Of a stretch of 19,325 nt of DNA, positions 12,943 to 19,325 are shown in pieces. The notes below the pieces were generated by a model. It searched no databases. It had not been told where the DNA came from and saw only the letters and a list, made by a program, of their open reading frames with translations. Where the stretch lies: contig JBKPDY010000071.1 in NCBI GenBank assembly GCA_046728155.1, positions 1 through 19,325 on the forward strand, read 5' to 3'. Each line of letters starts with the position of its first letter. Positions within the stretch are counted from its first letter, which is position 1. The position numbers were made by a program, and so were the translations under genes. The DNA is from CAWDLX01 sp046728155 (GTDB lineage Bacteria; Actinomycetota; Actinomycetes; Mycobacteriales; Micromonosporaceae).

Positions 12943-13860
12943 ATGGACCCACGCACGTCATCGTCGATCTTCACGCGCGGAGCCGTCGACCTCAGCGCGC
13001 TGCGGGAGCGCAACGCCGCGGCCGAGCGCGCCGCGGAGGCCGCCGCGGCGAGAGCGCAGACCCAGGAATCGCCGGACGCGTCGGCCGGCGGGGTCAGCGT
13101 CATCGATGTCACCGAGGCGACGTTCCAGAGCGAGGTGCTCGAGCGCTCGCTCACCACACCGGTGATCATCGACTTCTGGGCTGACTGGTGCGGGCCGTGC
13201 AAGCAGCTCTCCCCGGTGCTCGAGAAGTTGGCCACCGAGGGTAACGGATCCTGGGTCCTGGCCCGGATCGATGTCGACGCCAACCAACGGATCGCCCAGG
13301 CGTTCAGGGTGCAGGGCATCCCGATGGTGTTCGCGGTCCTCGGCGGCCAGCCGATCGACGCCTTCACCGGCGTGGTTCCGGAGCCTCAGCTGCGCCAATG
13401 GATCGGTGCGGTGTTGCAGGCCGCCGGTGAGAACGTGGAGATTCCAGCCGACCCGGCGCTGCTCGCCGCCGACGAGGCAATGGCCAGCGGCGACCTGGAT
13501 GAGGCGGAGCGGGCGTACAAGAAGATCCTCGCGGAGCTTCCCGCAGACCCGGCGGCACAGGCCGGGCTGGCCCAGGTCGCGCTGCTACGCCGCATCGCCG
13601 GAGTCGATCCGTCGGTCGGGTTTGCCGCGGCCGACGCCGCGCCGGACGATGTTGGCGCGCAGTCTCTGGCGGCGGATCTCGAGGTCGTCACGGGTCAGGC
13701 CGAACGGGCGTACGCCCGACTTGTGGGGCTGGTCCGGCGCACATCGGGCGAAGACCGCGAGGCGGTACGCCAGCACCTCGTGTCCCTCTTCGCCATCGCC
13801 GCGCCCGACGACCCGGCGGTCGTCAGCGCCCGGCGGGCCCTGGCGAACGCGCTGTTCTGA
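12943..13860 (+). CDS. Thioredoxin-TPR co-chaperone, CnoX/YbbN-like
   Basis: A 305-aa cytosolic protein. Residues 13-45 form an Ala/Glu/Arg-rich helix (RERNAAAERAAEAAAARA). Residues 50-160 are a thioredoxin fold with the active site WCGPCK (Cys83, Cys86) and the cis-Pro loop VQGIPMVF. The remainder is a helical repeat region (LAADEAMASGDLDEAERAYKKIL and similar) of the TPR type. This two-domain plan is that of YbbN/CnoX, a holdase that guards chaperone clients against oxidation; here the CxxC site is retained, so redox activity is likely. I recall a thioredoxin gene near icmA in Streptomyces too. The arginase-like gene begins 6 bp after the stop. A -10-like CAAACT at 12930-12935 suggests a near-leaderless transcript. 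Confidence 0.88.
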   Translation: MDPRTSSSIFTRGAVDLSALRERNAAAERAAEAAAARAQTQESPDASAGGVSVIDVTEATFQSEVLERSLTTPVIIDFWADWCGPCKQLSPVLEKLATEGNGSWVLARIDVDANQRIAQAFRVQGIPMVFAVLGGQPIDAFTGVVPEPQLRQWIGAVLQAAGENVEIPADPALLAADEAMASGDLDEAERAYKKILAELPADPAAQAGLAQVALLRRIAGVDPSVGFAAADAAPDDVGAQSLAADLEVVTGQAERAYARLVGLVRRTSGEDREAVRQHLVSLFAIAAPDDPAVVSARRALANALF

Positions 13861-13866
13861 GCGAGC

Positions 13867-14913
13867 ATGCGCCGTATCGCCCTCCTCGACGCCCCGTCCA
13901 ACCTCGGCTTGCGGCCGCCGACGCCCGGAGCCGTACCGGGCTGCGCGAAGGCGCCCGGCGCGTTGCGGGACCAAGGATTGCTCGGCCGGCTCGCGGCTCG
14001 GGACGCCGGTTGCCATACCCCGCCGCGGTTCGATCCGGGCGAGTGGCGTCCCGGTGACGGCGTGAGCCAGGCCGACGACATCGCCCGTTACTCGATCCGG
14101 CTGGCCGAGCGCATCGGCTCGATCGTCTCCGCCGGTGAGTTCCCCCTTGTCCTGGGCGGCGACTGCTCCATCGCGCTCGGCTCCGCGCTGGCGATGCGCC
14201 GGCTGGGCGAGGAGCTGGCCGGCCCGATCGGTCTGGTCTATGTGGACGCCCACTCCGACTTTCGACACCCCGCCAATGCCCCGGTCGTGGGTGCCGCGGC
14301 CGGCGAGGCGCTCGCCCTGGTCACCGGGCGTGGGCAGCCTGACCTCGCGGCGATCGAGCAGCGCCGGCCCTACGTACGCGACGGTGATGTGGTCATCATC
14401 GGGATCCGCGCCACCGACGAGTACCGGATGGATCTGCAGGCCTCCGGTTTTGCGGTACGGGCGGTTCCCGACATCCGGGCTCATGGAGCCGCCCGTACTG
14501 CGCAGTGGGCGCGGGCGCAACTCGCCGAGTGCATCGGGTTCTGGGTGCACCTCGATGTGGACGTACTCGACCCGTCGGTAATGCCGGCGGTCGACGCGCC
14601 CAATCCCGGCGGTATCGCGTACCCCGAACTCGAGCTGCTCCTGCGGGGTCTCGTCGGCGGCAGTGACTGCGTCGGCGCCGAAGTGACGGTCTTCGACCCG
14701 GACTTCGACGTCGACGGCGCGTACGCGGCTGATCTTGTCAACGCTCTGGTCACCGGGTTCTCGGCCGTCACGACCTGGGTACCAACCGTCGTCGCCAACC
14801 CTGACTCTGAACCTGAGGTTGAGGGTAACGGTGAGGTTGACGGCCCGACATCCGTGCCGGTGATCCCCACCCAGTCGAAGCGTCGCTCCCGTCGGACGAC
14901 CACCACGCGCTGA
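13867..14913 (+). CDS. Arginase/agmatinase/formiminoglutamase-family hydrolase
   Basis: Ureohydrolase-fold protein of 348 aa. The metal motifs are VLGGDCSIALG (Cys100 where arginases have His), VDAHSDF (D127, H129, D131) and HLDVDVLDPSVMPAVD (D230, D232); the usual late Glu is in GAEVTVFDP. Cys for His at the first Mn ligand occurs, as I recall, in a set of actinobacterial family members, so it is probably a subfamily trait rather than damage, but the metal and substrate cannot be deduced. The last 40 residues are a disordered acidic then basic tail (EPEVEGNGEVDG, then KRRSRRTTTTR), unlike typical family members. It is 6 bp downstream of the thioredoxin-TPR gene and probably co-transcribed. 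Ureohydrolase activity on arginine, agmatine or another guanidine is possible. Confidence 0.8.
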   Translation: MRRIALLDAPSNLGLRPPTPGAVPGCAKAPGALRDQGLLGRLAARDAGCHTPPRFDPGEWRPGDGVSQADDIARYSIRLAERIGSIVSAGEFPLVLGGDCSIALGSALAMRRLGEELAGPIGLVYVDAHSDFRHPANAPVVGAAAGEALALVTGRGQPDLAAIEQRRPYVRDGDVVIIGIRATDEYRMDLQASGFAVRAVPDIRAHGAARTAQWARAQLAECIGFWVHLDVDVLDPSVMPAVDAPNPGGIAYPELELLLRGLVGGSDCVGAEVTVFDPDFDVDGAYAADLVNALVTGFSAVTTWVPTVVANPDSEPEVEGNGEVDGPTSVPVIPTQSKRRSRRTTTTR

Positions 14914-14968
14914 AGGCAGCCAAGGTTCCTACCGGGCGCCGCAACTAGGGAATCTGGACGAACGACTA

Positions 14969-14984
14969 CAAGCCGCCCGGCTTG
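14969..14984. terminator. Candidate bidirectional terminator between convergent genes
   Basis: CAAGCCGCCCGGCTTG has perfect 7-base arms with a 2-nt loop. It lies in the 102-bp gap between the convergent arginase-like and ROK genes. There is no T-tract on either side. Position favours a role for both transcripts. Confidence 0.4.
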
Positions 14985-15015
14985 CGGCACCTCCGGGGTC
15001 GCGGTTGAGCGCAGG

Positions 15016-16227
15016 TCAGTCGTGCATCTCGGAGAAGACCTCCTCGCGGGCCGCGCTCAGGCCGGTGAGTAGCGCCCCGCTGAGGACGGCGTCGGTCCCG
15101 ATCCCGGTGGGCACCACGCGGGGCGACACCGGTGCGATCCGCGCCACCTCGGCGCGGACCCGTCTCGCCAGCGCATCACCGCCAGCCCGTCCGACCTCGC
15201 CGGAGAGCACCACCAGCGACGGGTCCAGCACGACGCAGACGCTGGCCACGCCGATGGCAACCCGCCGGGCGAGCTCGTCGAGGACGGGCTCACCCTCTTC
15301 GCCGGCTTCGATGGCGGCCGAAACCGCGTCGGCGGCGGTGGCGCCTCGAAACCCTCTCGCCCTGGCCAGTGAACGGACGGTCTCCGCGCCGACCGTGCGT
15401 TGAAACGATCCGGTCAGACCGCCTGGTTTGAAGGTGCGGGCATCGTCGGCAACCGGTGCTCCGGGTACCGGGAGGTAGCCGATCTCACCGGCCGCGCCCG
15501 CCGCGCCGCGGTGCAGCCTCCCGCCGAGTACCACGGCGAGACCGACCCCGCGGCCGATCCAGACCAGCACGAAGTCCTCGATGCCACGAGCCGCTCCGCT
15601 GCTCGCCTCGGCCACGGCGGCCAGGTTCACGTCGTTCTCGAAGGTGACCGGGCGTTTGAGGTCGGCCCGTAACGTCCCGAGCAGGCCGCGATGCCACTGG
15701 GGCAGGTCGAAGGCGAAAGCGATGTCGCCGGTGGCCGGGTCGACCAGGCCCGGGGTGCCGAGCACGATCCGGCGGACCTTCTCCCACGGCGCGCCGGCCT
15801 TGTCGGCTGTCTCCAACACCGCGTTGTGAACGACGCCGGCCGGATCATCCGAGTCGTGCGGGTACACCTCGACCCTGGCCGTCGTGGCCCCGGTGATATC
15901 GGCCGACGCGGCTACCACCTGGCTGGGACCGACTTCGACGCCGATCACGTAGGCGTACGTCGGGTCGACGGCGTAGAGCGCCGCGTTGGGGCCACGGCCG
16001 ACCGATGTCTCGCCGACCCGCGCGACGAGTCCGCGATCCTCGAGGCGCTCGATCAGCTGCGACGCGGTCACCTTGGACAGACCGGTCAGCTCACCGAGCC
16101 TCGCCCTGGTCAGGGGTCCCTGCTCCAGCAGGAGTTCGAGTGCGGCGCGGTCGTTGATGGCCCGCAGGAGGCTCGGCGTCCCCGGTTGTCTGGACTGGCT
16201 CATCCGCGTGCCCTGGCTCTCGTGCAT
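15016..16227 (-). CDS. ROK-family transcriptional regulator
   Basis: A 403-aa regulator. Residues about 25-85 are a winged helix-turn-helix (LTRARLGELTGLSKVTASQL then RLEDRGLVARVGE). The rest is a ROK (sugar kinase/actin-like) domain with ENDVNLAAVAE and HRGAAGAAGEIGYLP. The kinase phosphate motif DxGxT is replaced by GVEVGPSQV and the zinc motif CxCGxxGC is absent, so it is a DNA-binding sensor rather than a kinase. The start drawn is ATG 16227; ATG 16203 (MSQSRQPG) is an alternative. A perfect 15-bp palindrome abuts the first start, implying autorepression. No sugar transporter or catabolic gene is nearby, so the ligand and targets are unknown. Confidence 0.92.
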   Translation of the reverse strand: MHESQGTRMSQSRQPGTPSLLRAINDRAALELLLEQGPLTRARLGELTGLSKVTASQLIERLEDRGLVARVGETSVGRGPNAALYAVDPTYAYVIGVEVGPSQVVAASADITGATTARVEVYPHDSDDPAGVVHNAVLETADKAGAPWEKVRRIVLGTPGLVDPATGDIAFAFDLPQWHRGLLGTLRADLKRPVTFENDVNLAAVAEASSGAARGIEDFVLVWIGRGVGLAVVLGGRLHRGAAGAAGEIGYLPVPGAPVADDARTFKPGGLTGSFQRTVGAETVRSLARARGFRGATAADAVSAAIEAGEEGEPVLDELARRVAIGVASVCVVLDPSLVVLSGEVGRAGGDALARRVRAEVARIAPVSPRVVPTGIGTDAVLSGALLTGLSAAREEVFSEMHD

Positions 16228-16228
16228 T

Positions 16229-16243
16229 TAGGAAACTTTCCTA
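16229..16243. promoter_or_regulatory. ROK operator palindrome at its own start
   Basis: TAGGAAACTTTCCTA is a perfect 15-bp palindrome with a central C, located 1 nt before the ROK gene ATG. It resembles the AAA(n)TTT-centred sites of ROK/NagC/XylR-type repressors. TTTAAT just beyond it is a possible -10 for the minus-strand gene. Autoregulation is the simplest reading. Confidence 0.7.
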
Positions 16244-16347
16244 TTAAAGCTGTCTCACCGTACGGAGATCGTCAGCGTACGGTCAAGGCATCTCAGCCGC
16301 TCCGCCGCGTCCTCGACGTCCATAGAGTTGGATAACGGCCGGACCAA

Positions 16348-16361
16348 CCCGATCGATCGGG
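16348..16361. repeat. Perfect 14-bp palindrome in the ROK/sulfotransferase divergent region
   Basis: CCCGATCGATCGGG is perfectly palindromic and lies 107 bp before the sulfotransferase-like start. It may be an operator or a chance GATC-rich palindrome. The rest of the 240-bp divergent gap (16228-16467) holds the ROK operator and the TATACC element at 16454-16459, and nothing else I recognise. Confidence 0.4.
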
Positions 16362-16453
16362 CATGGGGGTGATTCGTCAGGTCGAAGCGCACACCGGTTG
16401 CGCATGAGCGCTCGCCGGGTGCGCGGGCTCGCCCCACAACGCTGCTCGGGGCG

Positions 16454-16459
16454 TATACC
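16454..16459 (+). promoter_or_regulatory. Candidate -10 element (TATACC) of a leaderless sulfotransferase-like gene
   Basis: TATACC lies 8 nt before the GTG at 16468, the spacing expected if transcription starts at or next to the start codon. No convincing -35 is visible. Confidence 0.35.
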
Positions 16460-16467
16460 TTCGGCGC

Positions 16468-17172
16468 GTGACCGTGCGGGTGGCGATGTGGTCCGGACCA
16501 CGCAACATCTCGACCGCGATGATGCGCAGCTTCGGAGCCCGGGCCGACTGTGTGGTGGTCGACGAGCCGCTCTACGCGCACTACCTCGTCCAGACGGGAC
16601 TCGCGCACCCCGCCCGAGACGAGGTCATCGCAAGCCAGCCCAGCCGGTGGGAGGAGGTCGCCGCCGCGCTGACCGGCCCGGTTCCTGGTGGGGCCGCGGT
16701 GTACTACCAGAAGCACATGGCCCACCACCTCCTGCCCGACATCGGCCGGGGCTGGCTCTCCCTTGTGGACAATGCCTTTCTCATCCGCGACCCGGCCCTC
16801 GTCGTCGCCTCCTACGCGAGGGTGCGGGGCGAGCCGACCCTGGACGACCTCGGCTACGCGCAACAGGTCGAGATCTTCCGCCGGTACGGGGGACCGGTGG
16901 TCGACGCGTCGGCACTGCTGCGCGACCCACCCGGTGTTCTCGCCCGGCTGTGTGCGGCGCTGGGCATCCCGTACGACGACGGGATGCTGCACTGGCAACC
17001 CGGACGACGTGACACCGATGGCGTGTGGGCTCCCCATTGGTACGCGGCGGTGGAGAGGTCGACCGGCTTCGGGCCCTACGACCCGCAGCCCGCGGTCGTC
17101 CCCGACCGGCTGCGCCACCTCGTCGACGCGGCTCAGCCCTACTATGACGAGCTGGCGACCCAAGCCCTGTAG
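16468..17172 (+). CDS. Sulfotransferase-fold protein
   Basis: A 234-aa P-loop protein with the sulfotransferase PAPS-binding signatures: the 5'-phosphosulfate loop WSGPRNISTAMMRSF at 8-22, and the 3'-phosphate motif LIRDPALVVASY at 105-116. DEPLYAHYL (32-40) and QKHMAHHLLPD (81-91) are typical of a small branch often named sulfotransferase-like and found near or fused to branched-chain aminotransferases. True sulfotransferase activity has not been inferred from sequence here. The GTG start is 8 nt after a TATACC -10-like element, suggesting a leaderless mRNA. Its 3' end overlaps the stop end of the minus-strand BTAD fragment by 31 bp. The acceptor substrate is unknown. Confidence 0.8.
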   Translation: MTVRVAMWSGPRNISTAMMRSFGARADCVVVDEPLYAHYLVQTGLAHPARDEVIASQPSRWEEVAAALTGPVPGGAAVYYQKHMAHHLLPDIGRGWLSLVDNAFLIRDPALVVASYARVRGEPTLDDLGYAQQVEIFRRYGGPVVDASALLRDPPGVLARLCAALGIPYDDGMLHWQPGRRDTDGVWAPHWYAAVERSTGFGPYDPQPAVVPDRLRHLVDAAQPYYDELATQAL

Positions 17173-17675
17173 CCGGGATTCGCACCGCGGCGACCAACCG
17201 TGTGGGCGCACAGCCGCCGATCGCGCGCCAGTATCGTTCGGTGCAACGCAACCAGATCCGGCCCCGGGTCCACCCCGAGTTGTTCGCGCAGGAGGTCCTG
17301 AGCCCGCGCAAAGGATGCGAGCGCTCCGGGAAGGTCGCCGGCACGGTACTGGGCAGACATGAGAGCGCCCCATGCACGTTCCCGGAACGGATGGCCGGCC
17401 AGGTGCACGCGCAGGTCCGGGACGATCTCGCTGGCCGCGCCGCTGGCCAGTCGCGCATCGCAGTAGTCCTCGTACGCAGTGAGGCGTCGATCCAGCAGTC
17501 CGGCCAGCGCCGCGTCGAGCCGTTCCGTGCGCGACACTCCATGCAATGCGACGCCGCGCCAGAGTTTGAGTGCCTCACCAAACGCGACCACAGCCCCGGT
17601 CGGGTCGCCGGCGGTCAGGGCTTGCGCCCCCCGGTCGGCGAGCGACATGAAGAGCGTGGTGTCGAGTTCGTCGGC
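17142..17675 (-). pseudogene. SARP/AfsR-type regulator remnant: BTAD domain without its DNA-binding domain
   Basis: From about 17675 down to the TAG at 17142 the minus strand encodes a bacterial transcriptional activation domain (BTAD): DELDTTLFMSLADRG, AVVAFGEALKLWRG, LDAALAGLLDRRLTAYEDY, HLAGHPFRERAWGALMSAQY, REQLGVDPGPDLVALH. In SARP regulators this domain follows an OmpR-like winged helix of about 95 residues, which is missing. Upstream, the frame stays open to 17888, but the translation is an antisense shadow of the nuclease-like gene on the other strand. A short product from ATG 17648 is possible, but DNA binding is lost. I read it as a 5'-truncated pseudogene; a free-standing BTAD protein is the alternative. 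Confidence 0.75.
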
Positions 17676-17694
17676 GCAGTACGGACGGTTCAAC

Positions 17695-18372
17695 GTGTAC
17701 GGCGACTGCCCGGGTTGGCGTGCGTACCAAGGAAGGGTTGGCAGGATCAGCCTCGGTACGACGGCGCCCGCGTCGAACCCGGACATCCTGGTCGCCAGGC
17801 CGGGCGCGACGCTGCTGTACGAGGTGAAGCCGGCGGCGGACCAGTTCTCCGAGATCAGTCCCGGCCTCGGCCTGCGCGGCGACAACAATGCCGCCCAGGT
17901 GCAGCGGTACCTGTGGGCGCTGGTTTACGCCGGATACCCGAACCCTCAGCCGGGCCCGAATATCGCACCGGCGACGAAGCAGACCGCCGACGGTGGGCAG
18001 TTGACGATCTTCTCCGGCGCGGACTGGAACACCTACGCCCCGCCGGGGAAGCGGCCCACCATCAAGAATTCCGGCATTATCTACTACGTCAAGACGAAGC
18101 CGCCGAGGGTCCCGGTAGGGCCGCCGGCCCCCCAGAGGTCCCCGAGCGACCAGCAGACCGAGGCGCCCAGGGCGGACCCGCGTGACGTACCGACCACGGT
18201 GCCGTCGGACGACCCGTTGCTCAGCGACGTGGGCGAGGTCGTCGTCGCCGGCCTGATCGTGGTGGCGCTGGTGGTCGTCGTCATCGCGCTCCTGCCCGAG
18301 GAGGCCGTTGCCGCTGCCGCCATCGTGGTCGTTGGCGGCCTGGTGGCCCTGGCAAACTGGGCCTTCGGTTGA
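17695..18372 (+). CDS. PD-(D/E)XK-like domain protein with C-terminal membrane segments, probably 5'-truncated
   Basis: The recognisable part begins near 17680. It contains NPDILVARPGATLLYEVKP (Asp at 17782, Glu and Lys at 17821-17829), then NNAAQVQRYLWAL, the order PD-x(12)-ExK and Q...Y seen in restriction-endonuclease-fold enzymes. A Pro-rich linker (PRVPVGPPAPQRSPSDQQTE) leads to two hydrophobic helices (VVVAGLIVVALVVVVIALL and AAAAIVVVGGLVALANWAF) at the end. I do not recognise a named family. The frame is open upstream to 17479, but there it runs antisense through the BTAD remnant, so the true N-terminus is probably lost. The GTG at 17695 is the first start inside the plausible region. 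Possible origins are a polymorphic-toxin or contractile-injection effector gene. Its stop overlaps a TTG of the next gene (TTGA at 18369). Confidence 0.5.
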   Translation: MYGDCPGWRAYQGRVGRISLGTTAPASNPDILVARPGATLLYEVKPAADQFSEISPGLGLRGDNNAAQVQRYLWALVYAGYPNPQPGPNIAPATKQTADGGQLTIFSGADWNTYAPPGKRPTIKNSGIIYYVKTKPPRVPVGPPAPQRSPSDQQTEAPRADPRDVPTTVPSDDPLLSDVGEVVVAGLIVVALVVVVIALLPEEAVAAAAIVVVGGLVALANWAFG

Positions 18373-18392
18373 CGGGGAGAGGTCCCTGGGCG

Positions 18393-19325
18393 GTGGACCT
18401 GCCGCGCAGGGATATCGGCGGCGTGTGGCCCGCGAGGTTCCGCACGGAAGGGGGCGCAACGTTGCCGTGGCAAGCGGTCCCACCCCTGAGTCTGCCCGTT
18501 GGGGTGTCGGGGGCGTCGACGCCGCGGGAGGTTTCCGACCTGCGGGTCGGCGAGACTGCGTTCGCGTCGCCGACGGCCGGGTGGGCCGTGGTCGGCGATG
18601 CGACCGAGTACCGGCTGCTGTACACCGACGACGCGGGAGCCAGCTGGAGACCACAACTGGCCTGGTACGGCGCCCAATACGGCAAGGTTAGTGCCTTCGA
18701 TGCGAGCCGGGCGGGGCTGGTGGTGGCGGCTGATCACGTGAACGGGCACCCCGTCGCGCGTGGCGATTACGGGACGGTCTTCGCCGGCACCGAGGATGCG
18801 GGGGCCACGTGGACCCTCGCGTCGCCACCTGATCGCCAAGGATCCGGCTTCTGTTTTCTCACGCCGCGCCACGTGTGGCTACTCGTCAGTGTGCTCGGTC
18901 AACCAGCGAGGACGGACCTGGCCCGCACTGATGACGGTGGCGCCACATGGAGCCGGATCGAAGGCCCGGACGATCTTCCACGCATCCAGGTCGCGTTCTC
19001 CTCTATCACGGATGGTCTGCTGATCGCCGCCGATCGGCACCGGGCAGATCTCCTGTACGTGACCGCTGACGGAGGTACCACGTGGGCGCGCGAACGGCTG
19101 TCGGCTGCGCCGGGCGTACCGGCCGGTGCGGAGACCTGGCTTCATCCCGTGCTCCGGCCCGGGGCAGGAGCTCTGCTGCTGTTGCGGGCGCGGTCCCGGC
19201 GGGAGGATGTCCGACCGCCGTGGGAAGGCGCATTCGCGTACTTCCCTTCCGGCGGAGGTGGGTGGTCGGGACCCTACCGGTTGCCGATGACGCCTGCCTG
19301 GGGCCGGGAGGACCTCGCAGTACCG
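18393..19325 (+). CDS. Asp-box (BNR/Ycf48-like) beta-propeller protein, N-terminal part; runs off right edge
   Basis: An open frame of 311 codons without a stop to the window end. Four Asp-box repeats (S/T-x-D-x-G-x-x-W) are clear: TDDAGASW (78-85), TEDAGATW (133-140), TDDGGATW (179-186) and TADGGTTW (224-231), spaced 45-55 residues apart, each preceded by a strand such as RLLYTD or DLLYVTA. This is the blade signature of sialidase/Ycf48-type propellers. No signal peptide or membrane helix is visible at the N-terminus. The GTG at 18393 is chosen because GGGGAGAGG (18374-18382) lies 10 nt upstream; the TTG at 18369, overlapping the previous stop, is an alternative and would couple it to the preceding gene. 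Substrate or partner is unknown. Confidence 0.85.
   Translation, partial: MDLPRRDIGGVWPARFRTEGGATLPWQAVPPLSLPVGVSGASTPREVSDLRVGETAFASPTAGWAVVGDATEYRLLYTDDAGASWRPQLAWYGAQYGKVSAFDASRAGLVVAADHVNGHPVARGDYGTVFAGTEDAGATWTLASPPDRQGSGFCFLTPRHVWLLVSVLGQPARTDLARTDDGGATWSRIEGPDDLPRIQVAFSSITDGLLIAADRHRADLLYVTADGGTTWARERLSAAPGVPAGAETWLHPVLRPGAGALLLLRARSRREDVRPPWEGAFAYFPSGGGGWSGPYRLPMTPAWGREDLAVP

Noticed and set aside
17202..18185. Plus-strand open frame overlapping the BTAD remnant and nuclease-like gene
   Set aside because: It is antisense to the BTAD domain in its first half and out of frame with the PD-(D/E)XK motifs in its second.

Overview
The window is high-GC DNA (roughly 70% by eye) with GTG/TTG starts, several apparently leaderless genes and codon use typical of an actinomycete. 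The gene content (Ccr, isobutyryl-CoA mutase, MeaB, a DivIVA/Scy-like polar coiled coil, a SARP-type domain, ROK regulators) and a GTGAGCGAGC-rich intergenic repeat suggest the Micromonosporaceae or a close relative. The taxonomic call is inference.

Left part (1-5439) is a C4/C5 acyl-CoA module. On the minus strand lie the N-terminus of a DivIVA/Scy-like coiled-coil protein (cut by the window edge) and crotonyl-CoA carboxylase/reductase, ccr. Then come a plus-strand short-chain dehydrogenase, methylmalonyl/ethylmalonyl-CoA epimerase (minus), and, divergent from it, acetyl-CoA acetyltransferase followed by the B12-mutase GTPase chaperone meaB (plus). A 60-bp tandem duplication separates thiolase from meaB. 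Middle part (5690-11097) holds a three-gene ABC exporter (a duplicated FtsX-type permease of about 1027 aa plus two ATPases, tightly coupled) and a Phd/VapC-type toxin-antitoxin pair with a leaderless antitoxin and an operator overlapping its -10 element. At 11159 the acyl-CoA theme returns with a stand-alone B12-mutase large subunit. Its Phe80 and Gln198 mark it as isobutyryl-CoA mutase (IcmA), not methylmalonyl-CoA mutase.

Right part: a CnoX/YbbN-like thioredoxin-TPR protein and an arginase-family hydrolase form a short operon. A minus-strand ROK regulator has a perfect 15-bp palindrome at its start codon. A sulfotransferase-fold protein follows. Then comes a scar where a SARP-type BTAD gene (minus) and a PD-(D/E)XK-like, membrane-anchored protein (plus) both lack their 5' ends at about 17675-17690. 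An Asp-box beta-propeller protein runs off the right edge.

How the genes fit together: thiolase makes acetoacetyl-CoA; Ccr converts crotonyl-CoA to ethylmalonyl-CoA (or butyryl-CoA); the epimerase inverts ethylmalonyl- and methylmalonyl-CoA; IcmA interconverts butyryl- and isobutyryl-CoA; MeaB protects a B12 mutase. A shared 10-bp sequence, ATCGTTAAGG, sits in the mce/thiolase divergent promoter and, as half of an 18-bp near-palindrome, in the icmA promoter. This suggests one repressor links the two parts across 8 kb. This candidate regulon is the most interesting signal in the window.
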